Below, one piece after another: positions 7,845 through 14,611 of a stretch of 17,475 bases of DNA (positions are counted from its first letter, which is position 1; each line of letters begins with the position of its first letter). The stretch is from Elusimicrobiota bacterium. Lineage in GTDB: Bacteria; Elusimicrobiota; Elusimicrobia; Elusimicrobiales; UBA9959. The stretch is taken from assembly GCA_030639665.1 (NCBI GenBank), contig DAOWCC010000019.1, positions 1-17,475 of the forward strand, written 5' to 3'. The position numbers and the translations under genes were made by a program. The notes beneath the pieces were generated by a model, which had not been told where the DNA came from, made no database searches, and was given only the letters and a program-made list of their open reading frames with translations.

Positions 7845-8537
7845 TTATTTGCTGTTGCGCTGTTGCAGTGCCGCGCTGCCGCGCTGATTTATAATTTCTT
7901 TTGCTTGAAGCGTCAGATTATTTAATATCTCTTTAAGTTCCTTTGCTTTAGCGTCAAGATTATCATCCAGTGATACAAAAAAAGGCTTATCATAAACAAG
8001 GATGGCCCTGGCAAAAGGAAGCGGTAATTGAAATTTATCCCAGGAATTAAATACTATTTTTTTTGACAGGGCGGTGCCCATGGGAATAATGGGAAAACCT
8101 GTTTTTTGCGCGAGAAATATCACTCCATTTTGAACTTTATGCCTCGGGCCTTTCGGACCATCGGGTGTTATCGCTATGGAAAATCCTTTTTTCGCGTAAA
8201 TAATCAGTTTCAATAAAGATCTGCTGGCCCCTGAACTTGTGGAGCCTCTCACTGTTTTAAATCCCAAATTAGTCAACATCCTGGCAAGATATTCTCCATC
8301 TTTGCTTTTACTTACCAAGCCGCAAATATTCATGTTTTTGTGGCTAAAGGTTGTCAATACCAATTGGGAATGCCAAGCGGCAAATATCCCTTTTTTTTCC
8401 GAACTTAAATAATCTTCAACCAGTTCTCTGTTTTTTATGATGGTTTTTGAAGTTCTTCCCGATAAATTAATATAAAAAGAGCCAATGCCGGATAAAATCT
8501 TATGGCCAATGGAATTTTTGTACAAATTTTTATTCAT
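7845..8537 (-). CDS. DUF374-family lysophospholipid/lipid A acyltransferase-like protein
   Basis: Member of the DUF374 branch of the LPLAT superfamily, predicted to acylate a lipid A or phospholipid intermediate at the inner membrane. The 230 residues show the expected elements: AWHSQL (His56, the likely catalytic His; the Asp of the classical HX4D box is replaced, as is common in DUF374), VSKSKDGEYLARML (75-88), TVRGSTSSGASRSL (95-108), ITPDGPKGPRHKVQNGV (about 123-139) and FPIIPMGTA. Its position directly before waaA supports a role in lipid A assembly. Start at 8537, 10 bp after the preceding gene's stop, with no clear Shine-Dalgarno, so coupling to the upstream gene is likely. The last 13 residues (QRGSAALQQRNSK) are encoded by an octamer repeat array that includes the stop region. 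Exact acyl donor and acceptor unknown. Confidence 0.88.
   Translation of the reverse strand: MNKNLYKNSIGHKILSGIGSFYINLSGRTSKTIIKNRELVEDYLSSEKKGIFAAWHSQLVLTTFSHKNMNICGLVSKSKDGEYLARMLTNLGFKTVRGSTSSGASRSLLKLIIYAKKGFSIAITPDGPKGPRHKVQNGVIFLAQKTGFPIIPMGTALSKKIVFNSWDKFQLPLPFARAILVYDKPFFVSLDDNLDAKAKELKEILNNLTLQAKEIINQRGSAALQQRNSK
7849..7888. repeat. Octamer array (5 units) at 3' end of the DUF374 gene
   Basis: Five consecutive 8-bp units on the plus strand: TTGCTGTT, GCGCTGTT, GCAGTGCC, GCGCTGCC, GCGCTGAT. The consensus NNGCNGYY is shared with arrays at 8557, 13371 (reverse) and 13492. It is GC-rich against AT-rich surroundings, begins 1 base after the stop codon and lies inside the reading frame. 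Confidence 0.8.
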
Positions 8538-8547
8538 TTTTTTAGGA

Positions 8548-9219
8548 TTATTTTTTGTTCTGCCGCGCCGTATCAGCGCCGCGCTGTTGAACTTTTTTCT
8601 TCTTGTTTTTTGGGAACCATCCGATTACAAAAGCGGAAGTGAATTTGGGGTTAATTTCACCGTTGTCATTCAGCATAACGCCTATTTTTTCAGATTGCAG
8701 CTCTTTAAGGGTGGAAATTAGAATTTCTTTTGAATTGTTTTTTTCGGGTATTTCCATTGATTCATTTTTTTTCTCGTCCGAATGTAAGCCTGATATTCTA
8801 TAAAAATAAGCTATCTCGCCAAGCTCAAAACTTTCAAGTGCCGCCTCTTTGGCTATAAGGTCTTTGATAAAGCTTATTCCCGTCTTCATAAACACGGCGC
8901 AAGCGGCTTGAATCAGTTTTATTTCCTCGTCATCTTCTATGGTTTTCAGCTTTTCATCAAGTTTATTGCCGATTGTGAATATTCCACAAGTATAAGCCGC
9001 GGATTTGGGCGGCATTAAAGCTTTTGAATTGATATGATTTGTTTCAAAATAATCAAAAACGGTGGCGGGCTCCAAAAGAACGGCTAATGAAGCGGTATAT
9101 TCTTTAATCGCGGCGGCATCGTTTAATCCAAGTTTCTCCAAATCTATTTTTCGTTTTTTCGCCTTTCGAAAAACCTCATGCGAATAGATGGGTATCTTGA
9201 ATTTTTTTATTTTCTTCAT
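8548..9219 (-). CDS. Small protein resembling the MetH activation domain
   Basis: A 223-residue protein that looks like the stand-alone 'vitamin B12-dependent methionine synthase activation domain' family, of which Thermotoga maritima TM0269 is a structurally known relative. Matching features are the N-terminal VFRKAKKRKIDLEKLGL, CGIFTIGNKLDEKLK (about 78-92, like the family's 'TIG..ve' segment), a central helical region, and ILISTLKELQSEKIGVMLNDNGEINPKFTSAFVIGW near the C-terminus, the counterpart of 'IGV.LT.S..M.P.KSVSA..G'. The usual SPGYG motif is replaced by YRISGLHSD. No cobalamin-binding or catalytic MetH domain adjoins, so the substrate is unknown. It lies between secF and the DUF374 gene. 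No Shine-Dalgarno before the ATG. The last 14 or so residues (VQQRGADTARQNKK) come from an octamer repeat array. Confidence 0.6.
   Translation of the reverse strand: MKKIKKFKIPIYSHEVFRKAKKRKIDLEKLGLNDAAAIKEYTASLAVLLEPATVFDYFETNHINSKALMPPKSAAYTCGIFTIGNKLDEKLKTIEDDEEIKLIQAACAVFMKTGISFIKDLIAKEAALESFELGEIAYFYRISGLHSDEKKNESMEIPEKNNSKEILISTLKELQSEKIGVMLNDNGEINPKFTSAFVIGWFPKNKKKKVQQRGADTARQNKK
8557..8588. repeat. Octamer array (4 units) at 3' end of the MetH-activation-like gene
   Basis: Four 8-bp units on the plus strand: GTTCTGCC, GCGCCGTA, TCAGCGCC, GCGCTGTT. The last unit is identical to one in the 7849-7888 array. The array is inside the coding frame, six bases before the stop codon. It is more degenerate than the others but keeps the 8-bp period and high GC. 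Confidence 0.65.
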
Positions 9220-9246
9220 GATATTTATTAAATAAGCGAATTAAAC

Positions 9247-9325
9247 TTGTAGCGGTCTCATTATTATGCGACATGTTTTTGTCCTGCCAAGCACAGACAG
9301 GCGATTAGTAAATCGCCCGCTACAA
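9247..9325. repeat. 79-bp palindromic, MITE-like element between secF and the next gene
   Basis: The outer ends are a perfect 9-bp inverted repeat, TTGTAGCGG (9247-9255) and CCGCTACAA (9317-9325). Inside are two hairpins. One is CCTGCC...GACAGG (9283-9288/9296-9301, one mismatch). The other is a perfect 7-bp stem with a 4-base loop (9300-9306/9311-9317, GGCGATT-AGTA-AATCGCC). No coding capacity and no convincing target duplication. The layout resembles dispersed palindromic intergenic repeats. Confidence 0.65.
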
Positions 9326-9365
9326 TCCATCCCATTTCCGTTATTCGCAGTCCAAAGGCCGCGAA

Positions 9366-10253
9366 TTATTTTCTTTTTGACCATTGATAAACAACCGATG
9401 AAGCGATAGCTATTGTTGAATATGTTCCCGATAAGCATCCTATCATCATCGCGAAAGCAAAGTTATTAATAACATGTCCGCCGAATATAAACAATATAAC
9501 AACAACGGTTATGGTTGTTAAACTGGTTATTACTGTTCTTGACAATGTCTCATTTACACTCAGATTTATAAGTTCCCCGAGACGCATTTTCGGGAATTTT
9601 TTAATATTCTCGCGCATTCTGTCAAAGATAACTATAGTATCGTTAATGGAATAACCGCCTATCGCCAAAAGCGCGGCAATTATCACCAAATCGATTTCTC
9701 TATTTGTAAGGGAAAGAGCGCCTACTGTCAGAAGAACATCATGAGCCAATGCCACAACGCCGGCAGCTCCCCATACGGGATTGGAAAAACGAAAAGCGAT
9801 ATATGTGACAATTCCAAATAAAGCAAAAATCATGGCAAAAATAGCTTTCTTTGTGAGATCTCTTCCCACGATAGGACCGACATAGTCTCTTTGTTCCTCA
9901 ATAAAAGGATTGTCCTTTATATTTTCTTTCAGACCGCTTATTATCTTATTCGCCACATCATTCACATTTTCTTGCGAACCTTTTACTTTTAAGGCAAAAG
10001 CTTTATGTTCCGCGAATTCCTGTATACTGGGTTTAAGTCCGACTTTTTTCATGGCTGAGCGGACATCTTGTATTTTTACCGGCTTTTCAAATTTCACCTG
10101 AAGAAGCGTTCCTCCGGTAAAATCAAGGCCGAAATGCATTCCTTTTACTCCCATGGATATAAATCCGGCCAGAATCAAAGTCCCCGAGATTGCAAAAAAG
10201 GTAAATCTCTTGGCTACAAAATCTATGCTTGTTTTATGAATAAACTTAATCAT
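9366..10253 (-). CDS. secF: Protein-export membrane protein SecF
   Basis: Inner-membrane subunit of SecDF, the proton-driven RND-type motor that helps proteins move through SecYEG on the periplasmic side. The 295 residues are close to the E. coli length (323). TM1 is at about 17-36, followed by FGLDFTGGTLLQVKF (41-55), the signature after TM1. A periplasmic P4 domain follows, then five membrane segments including AIGGYSINDTIVIFDRMREN, the conserved transport-core motif in TM4-5. Its ATG overlaps the secD stop as ATGA (10250-10253) and is preceded by AAGGAG at good spacing inside secD, so the two are translationally coupled. Downstream is the palindromic element at 9247-9325; a 6-bp inverted repeat over the stop (9343-9366) has no T-run. 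Confidence 0.97.
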   Translation of the reverse strand: MIKFIHKTSIDFVAKRFTFFAISGTLILAGFISMGVKGMHFGLDFTGGTLLQVKFEKPVKIQDVRSAMKKVGLKPSIQEFAEHKAFALKVKGSQENVNDVANKIISGLKENIKDNPFIEEQRDYVGPIVGRDLTKKAIFAMIFALFGIVTYIAFRFSNPVWGAAGVVALAHDVLLTVGALSLTNREIDLVIIAALLAIGGYSINDTIVIFDRMRENIKKFPKMRLGELINLSVNETLSRTVITSLTTITVVVILFIFGGHVINNFAFAMMIGCLSGTYSTIAIASSVVYQWSKRK

Positions 10254-11683
10254 ATACTAATCTCCTTTGGATTGGATGTAAGCCAAAATTCATAAATGGC
10301 TCTTGTCACAAAGACTGATGTGAAAACACCTACAAGAAGGCCTATTGTTAAAGTCAAAGCAAAGCCTTTAACGGGACCTGAGCCAAACTGAAACAAAAAT
10401 ACGGCAGCTATCCAGGTTGTGGCGTTTGTGTCAAAAATAGCGCTCCATGCTTTATCATAAGCGGTGGGTATTACCAAAGCCAGAGGTTTTGCCAGAGACA
10501 ACTCTTCTCTCATTCTTTCCAAAATAAGAACATTAGCGTCAATGGCCATCGCAAGACTGAGTATCAAGCCGGCGATGCCGGGCATAGTCAATGTGGCCGC
10601 GAAATAACTCATGGCCGCGATAAGAAAAACGAAGTTTAAGAAAAGAGCGATGCCGGATAATAAGCCGGCAGCTTTGTAGTAGAGAATCATAAATAAGACG
10701 ACACATATAAAACCTATGCCGGCCGACATTACTCCTTTTCTTATTGAATCTTTACCAAGTGTTGGTCCGACAACCCTTTTTTCAATTATTTGCACGGGAG
10801 CGGGCAGGGCGCCGGCTCTAAGAACAATGGCCAGATTGCGAGCTTCTTTCAGGTCGAAATTTCCTTCAATAATACCGGTGCCGCCGCCTATTCTGCTCTT
10901 TATTAAAGGGGCGTACCTCACAACACCGTCGAGAACAATGGCAAGCTGTTCGCCTACATGCGCGCCCGTAAATTTAGCGAAAATCTTTCCGCCTTCTTTA
11001 TCCCAAGTAAAACCCACATTGGGATAGCCGAATTGCTGATCGGTTTCAACTCTGGCATTTTCCAAATTAGAGCCTGTAACGGCAGGTTTGTCAGACAGGA
11101 CATAATATCGTGTTATGGGATTTTCATCATCGGTTTTGCCTTTATGAAGCTTGGTGTTTTCAGGCATCATCTTGGCTATCTTGGAAATTAACTTGCCTTT
11201 TTTATCGAAAGGCGAATCATCCAATTCTTCTATCGCTCTTAAAACTTCCTGAGCCTTCTCGCTGTCATTTACGAGAGTAAATTCAAGCATTGCCGTTTTT
11301 CCAATAAGATTTTCAGCTTCCTGAGTGTCGGATATGCCCGGCAAGTCGACTGAAATCCATCTTTCGCCTTGTCTGGCTATGGGTGTTTCTCCAACGCCGT
11401 ATTGGTCAACTCTGTTCCGGATAATTTCTATGGCTCTATTAATGGCATCGGCAACATTTTCTTTCTTTTTTAATTTATCCACTTCAAGCTCCAAAAGAAG
11501 ATGAGTGCCGCCCTTTAAATCCAAACCGAGATTTAATATTCTCTTCGGCCTTAATCTGGATGCTTCGAGTTTTTGTCTTTCGGTCGCTGTTTTAGTATAC
11601 CAATCCGCTGAAGGATAGATTAACCAAACGGCTAAAATAAACAGACCCAGTATTATTCCCAATTTCCACTGAAGTGTCTTCAT
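10250..11683 (-). CDS. secD: Protein-export membrane protein SecD
   Basis: Partner of SecF in the SecDF complex, using proton flow to pull translocated proteins into the periplasm. The 477 residues are shorter than E. coli SecD (615) but normal for many other phyla; the difference lies in the periplasmic P1 region. TM1 is at about 8-23, followed by LGLDLKGGTHLLLELE (52-67). P1 contains AINRAIEIIRNRVDQYGVGE and ISVDLPGISDTQEAENLIGKTAMLEF. The C-terminal five-helix core has AMAIDANVLILERMREEL, the equivalent of SecF's TM4-5 motif. A good Shine-Dalgarno (AGGAG, 7 nt before the ATG) supports the start. It follows yajC after 140 bp. Confidence 0.97.
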   Translation of the reverse strand: MKTLQWKLGIILGLFILAVWLIYPSADWYTKTATERQKLEASRLRPKRILNLGLDLKGGTHLLLELEVDKLKKKENVADAINRAIEIIRNRVDQYGVGETPIARQGERWISVDLPGISDTQEAENLIGKTAMLEFTLVNDSEKAQEVLRAIEELDDSPFDKKGKLISKIAKMMPENTKLHKGKTDDENPITRYYVLSDKPAVTGSNLENARVETDQQFGYPNVGFTWDKEGGKIFAKFTGAHVGEQLAIVLDGVVRYAPLIKSRIGGGTGIIEGNFDLKEARNLAIVLRAGALPAPVQIIEKRVVGPTLGKDSIRKGVMSAGIGFICVVLFMILYYKAAGLLSGIALFLNFVFLIAAMSYFAATLTMPGIAGLILSLAMAIDANVLILERMREELSLAKPLALVIPTAYDKAWSAIFDTNATTWIAAVFLFQFGSGPVKGFALTLTIGLLVGVFTSVFVTRAIYEFWLTSNPKEISI

Positions 11684-11780
11684 AGTTCGCTCCTATTTAA
11701 TTACAGGTTAAGACCAATGTTACAGTTGAGAGAGAGGCGGAATGATTAAAAAACCTCTTTTTCCTTGTTTCAATATTTTT

Positions 11781-11801
11781 TTATCTCCAAACTCTTAACT
11801 C
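11781..11801. repeat. Degenerate heptamer array between yajC and secD
   Basis: Three 7-bp units: TTATCTC, CAAACTC, TTAACTC. On the gene strand they read GAGTTAA, GAGTTTG, GAGATAA. This is the same unit family (GAGTTTA) as the array at the waaA stop codon. It lies 22 bp downstream of the yajC stop. Confidence 0.55.
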
Positions 11802-11823
11802 TGCGCTATAATCTTTATATTGT

Positions 11824-12102
11824 TTAGACGGTTTGTTTTACGATATTTGCTATAGAGGATCTTGCCATTACAACTTTGACATTGCTGGCTATTTCCACTT
11901 CAAGTTCGTCGCCTCTTATAGCTGTGATAGTTCCAAATATACCGCCGGAACTTAAAATCTTGTCTCCGCTTTTAAGGGCTTCAAGCATTATTTTTCTTTC
12001 TTTCATTTGCTTTTGCTGAGGGCGTATAAGCAGAAAGTAAAAGATTATCATTATGATAATCAAGGGGGCTAAATTCATTAATCCAGGTGAAGCTGCGCTC
12101 AT
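11824..12102 (-). CDS. yajC: Sec translocon accessory protein YajC
   Basis: Small single-pass membrane protein that joins SecDF in the accessory translocase complex. Of its 92 residues, about 10-26 form the membrane segment (LAPLIIIMIIFYFLLIRPQ), followed by the family signature RPQQKQMKERKIMLEALKSGDKILSSGGIFGTI and a beta-rich C-terminal domain (DELEVEIASNVKVVMARSSIANIV). Start confirmed by GGAGG at 12109-12113, 6 nt upstream. It heads the yajC-secD-secF group and has its own candidate promoter. Confidence 0.96.
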   Translation of the reverse strand: MSAASPGLMNLAPLIIIMIIFYFLLIRPQQKQMKERKIMLEALKSGDKILSSGGIFGTITAIRGDELEVEIASNVKVVMARSSIANIVKQTV

Positions 12103-12143
12103 TTGTATCCTCCGTCAATCTCTTACAAATTTTAAGACTCCCT

Positions 12144-12152
12144 ATTATAACA
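12144..12152 (-). promoter_or_regulatory. Extended -10 promoter for yajC-secD-secF
   Basis: On the minus strand TGTTATAAT is a perfect extended -10 box (TGnTATAAT), about 42 nt before the yajC ATG. The leader contains GGAGG. The -35 region (ATTAAA at 17 bp) is poor, as often with extended -10 promoters. It lies in the tgt-yajC gap, so the Sec genes can be expressed apart from the upstream queuosine genes. Confidence 0.55.
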
Positions 12153-12194
12153 GATTTCCATTTATATTTAATAGTAATTCCTTAAGGGGTGATT

Positions 12195-13337
12195 TTATTT
12201 CTTCATATTCTTGAAATAAGAGTCAAAGAACTCTTTTTTCTTTTGAAGAAAATTATCATCGGCAATGGCTTTTTTTATTATCTCGGTTTGTTTAATAAGA
12301 AAACGGAGATTATGAATGGACATTAATCTGGATGCCAAAAGTTCTCCCGAACGGTAAAGATGCGATAAGTACCCTTTTGAATAATTTTTACAGGTTTCAC
12401 AATCGCAATCGGGATCCAGGGGGGAATTATCGTTTTTATAAGGCGCGTTTTTTATGTAGATTTTTCCTTGGCTTGTAAGCGCCTGACCATTTCGGGCGTT
12501 TCTTGTCGGCAGGACGCAATCGAACATATCAACGCCTTGTTCAATACAATTCCAGATATCTTCCGGCGAACCTAAACCCATAAAATAAATAGGGCGGTCC
12601 GTTGGAAGTTTATTTACGGTTACCTTTACCATGTCAATCATTTGAGTTTTTGTTTCACCGACAGCCAAGCCGCCAATGCAAAAACCGTTAACGGGAAGTG
12701 TTTTCATATGCTCGCAGGCTTCTTCTCTTAAATCGGCATAGACGGAACCTTGCAAAATTCCAAAAAGCAAATGTCTTTTGCCGGGCTTCTCTTTTTTTGT
12801 CACTTGGAGAAAATGTTTTGCCGCTGTTTCCGCCCATTTTTTTGTTTTTCTCAAACCCTCTTTCGCTTCTCGGTGAGAAGCCGGATTTTTAACGCATACA
12901 TCCAAAATGGTCCAAATATCGGAATCTATGGCTGATTGATAATCTATGACTTTTTCAGGGGTAAAAAAATGTGAACTGCCATCCAGATGTGAGCGGAAAT
13001 GCACCCCGGTTTCCGTTATTTTTCTTAATTCACTTAAACTATAAACCTGAAAACCGCCGGAATCCGTAAGCACGGGGCCGTCATGATTCATAAACTTATG
13101 AATTCCCTCAAAATTTTTCAAAGTTTCAAGGCCGGGTCTTAAATACAGATGATAAGTATTGGAAAGCAGACATTGCGTATTTATTTTTTTTATATCATTT
13201 TGAGACAGAGCTTTTACGCTGGCTTGAGTCGCCACGGGCATAAAGGTGGGGGTTAAAATATCGCCGTGAATTGTTTTAAGAGTTCCGGTTCTCGCTCGGC
13301 ATTCGGATGATTTTTCTTTTACCTTAAAATGTTTCAT
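12195..13337 (-). CDS. tgt: Queuine/preQ1 tRNA-guanine transglycosylase
   Basis: Swaps the wobble guanine-34 of GUN-anticodon tRNAs for preQ1, the committed step of queuosine formation on tRNA. The 380 residues match the family. The catalytic-site Asp is in TDSGGFQV (Asp92), the nucleophile Asp273 in FDCVLPTRNARNG, and the substrate segment is FGILQGSVY (Gln196). Zinc ligands Cys311, Cys313, Cys316 and His342 fit C-X-C-X2-C-X25-H exactly. The base-recognition loop reads LDVCVKNPAS (Asp146, Cys148) where most bacterial enzymes have 'DEC', so the conserved Glu is Val here. A weak GGAG lies about 10 nt before the ATG. It follows queA after 191 bp that contain two opposed octamer arrays. No preQ1 riboswitch was recognised. 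Confidence 0.97.
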   Translation of the reverse strand: MKHFKVKEKSSECRARTGTLKTIHGDILTPTFMPVATQASVKALSQNDIKKINTQCLLSNTYHLYLRPGLETLKNFEGIHKFMNHDGPVLTDSGGFQVYSLSELRKITETGVHFRSHLDGSSHFFTPEKVIDYQSAIDSDIWTILDVCVKNPASHREAKEGLRKTKKWAETAAKHFLQVTKKEKPGKRHLLFGILQGSVYADLREEACEHMKTLPVNGFCIGGLAVGETKTQMIDMVKVTVNKLPTDRPIYFMGLGSPEDIWNCIEQGVDMFDCVLPTRNARNGQALTSQGKIYIKNAPYKNDNSPLDPDCDCETCKNYSKGYLSHLYRSGELLASRLMSIHNLRFLIKQTEIIKKAIADDNFLQKKKEFFDSYFKNMKK

Positions 13338-13370
13338 AATTAATTTTTCTCCAAAAAAATTAAGTCACCA

Positions 13371-13402
13371 GACTGCTAGGCAGCTAGGCGGCGTGACGGC
13401 TA
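13371..13402. repeat. Octamer array A (4 units) upstream of tgt
   Basis: Exactly four 8-bp units: GACTGCTA, GGCAGCTA, GGCGGCGT, GACGGCTA. Their reverse complements (TAGCCGTC, ACGCCGCC, TAGCTGCC, TAGCAGTC) all fit NNGCNGYY. It lies in opposite orientation to array B, 89 bp away, and shares the unit TAGCCGTC with it. It sits about 34 bp before the tgt start codon. Confidence 0.8.
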
Positions 13403-13491
13403 AAAAAACAGCATATTTGATAATAAAATTTTATTTCGTTTTCTTAACTTCTTGCCCGTTATTCTTTAATTGTTGCTTAGCTTTTCTTATC

Positions 13492-13531
13492 TGGCTGTCA
13501 AGCGGTCTAGCCGTCTAGCTGTTTGCTGTTA
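13492..13531. repeat. Octamer array B (5 units) starting at the queA stop codon
   Basis: Units on the plus strand are TGGCTGTC, AAGCGGTC, TAGCCGTC, TAGCTGTT, and, overlapping by one base, TTGCTGTT. All fit NNGCNGYY. The array abuts and overlaps the queA TAA stop (13529-13531). TTGCTGTT also occurs at 7849-7856. Aligned over about 35 positions, array B and the reverse complement of array A agree at roughly 26 by eye. Confidence 0.8.
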
Positions 13532-14611
13532 AACTATAAACATCGAGTCGCCGTAAGAATAGAATCGGTATTTCATTTCCACCGCTTTTTTATAAGCGCT
13601 TAAAAGAAAATCTTTGCCGGCAAATGCCGTTGTCATATAAAGGGGCGCTGAATCGGGGACATGAAAGTTTGTGATAAAGGCATTGGCTACGCGGAATTCA
13701 TAGCCGGGATAAATAAACAATTCGGCTTTTTTTCTTCCGCTTAAAACAAAATTATCTTTATCCGCGAAGGTTTCAAGAGTTCTCATTGAAGATGTTCCGA
13801 CGGCGATTATTCTTTTTCCGCTTTTTTTAGCGTTATTTATAATTTGAGCGGTTTCATCGTCAATGGAACATTCTTCCGCCATCATAATATGCTCTTTCGG
13901 GTTTTCGCTTCTCACAGGTTTAAAGGTGCCCCAGCCGATATGTAAAGTGACATAAAGAACTGTAGCTCCCTTAGTTTTTATTTTTTCGATTATTTCGTCC
14001 GTAAAGTGAAACCCTGCGGTGGGAGCCGCTATTGAACCAAATTCCTCGGCATAAACCGTTTGATAATTTTCCGTATCTTCAACCGTTTCTTCGGGCTTTT
14101 GGGCGCTTTTTCTGGCATGAATTATATAGTTTGGCAGGGGAACTTCTCCATAGGCTTCAAGATAATCATCAGTGAGAGGCAATTTAAACTCCAAAATATA
14201 ACTGCCGTCAGTTTCTCTTTTTTTACAAATCGCTTCATTGTCCCCATTGAGAGTTATTCTCGCGCCTTCGGGAATTTTACGAGCCAAAATATTCCAGGTT
14301 TTAAGGTCTTCATCAAGCGGCTTTACAAGTAAAACTTCGCATTTTCCGCCTGTGCTTTTTACTCCCTTAATTTTAGCCTTGCGAACTTTGCTTTTATTTA
14401 AAACAAGGCAATCATCCTTCCTTATCAAAGAGGTTATATCATTAAACCGCAAATGTTGGATGGATTCTTTTTCTTTATTTAAAAACATTAATCTTGAAGA
14501 ATCTCTGGGATTCGCCGGACAGGAGGCTATTAAATCTTTTATGGACAAGTCGTCAAACTTTGCCAAAGACGCGGCATCTTCCAATTTGTCAGTATTTTTT
14601 TTTATAGTCAT
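13529..14611 (-). CDS. queA: S-adenosylmethionine:tRNA ribosyltransferase-isomerase
   Basis: Converts preQ1 on tRNA to epoxyqueuosine using the ribosyl part of SAM, the step after Tgt. The 360 residues are about family length. Recognisable segments are ANPRDSSRLMFL, LVLNKSKVRKAKI (usually LVFNNTRV.PAR), STGGKCEVLLVKP, EVPLPNYI, NYQTVYAEEFGSIAAPTAGFHFT, VTLHIGWGTFKPVR, HIMMAEE, KRIIAVGTSSMRTLET, ELFIYPGYEFRVANAFITNFHVP, and YRFYSYGDSMFIV at the C-terminus. NFHVPDSAPLYM replaces the common NFHLP.STLL. The ATG overlaps the SpoIID stop as ATGA (14608-14611) with no separate Shine-Dalgarno, which indicates translational coupling. With tgt next downstream this is a queuosine gene pair. Confidence 0.96.
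   Translation of the reverse strand: MTIKKNTDKLEDAASLAKFDDLSIKDLIASCPANPRDSSRLMFLNKEKESIQHLRFNDITSLIRKDDCLVLNKSKVRKAKIKGVKSTGGKCEVLLVKPLDEDLKTWNILARKIPEGARITLNGDNEAICKKRETDGSYILEFKLPLTDDYLEAYGEVPLPNYIIHARKSAQKPEETVEDTENYQTVYAEEFGSIAAPTAGFHFTDEIIEKIKTKGATVLYVTLHIGWGTFKPVRSENPKEHIMMAEECSIDDETAQIINNAKKSGKRIIAVGTSSMRTLETFADKDNFVLSGRKKAELFIYPGYEFRVANAFITNFHVPDSAPLYMTTAFAGKDFLLSAYKKAVEMKYRFYSYGDSMFIV

Noticed and set aside
7849..8592. Repeat runs considered as a CRISPR array
   Set aside because: Units are 8 bp, directly adjacent and degenerate, without spacers, and no cas genes are nearby.
603..9352. Shared 12-mer TTATTCGCAGTC at about 610 and 9341
   Set aside because: A single 12-base match in 17 kb of AT-biased sequence is expected by chance and the flanks do not align.
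9343..9366. Rho-independent terminator at the secF stop (ATTCGC...GCGAAT)
   Set aside because: The 6-bp stem has a 12-base loop and no T-run on either strand, so it does not fit an intrinsic terminator.
9241..9438. A 65-codon open frame on the minus strand across the secF 3' end and the palindromic element
   Set aside because: It overlaps secF in another frame and runs through the hairpins; no ribosome site and no recognisable protein.
13338..13528. A preQ1 riboswitch upstream of tgt
   Set aside because: The gap lies between two queuosine genes, but I found no preQ1 aptamer pattern; the structure present is explained by the octamer arrays, and queA transcription would already cross it.
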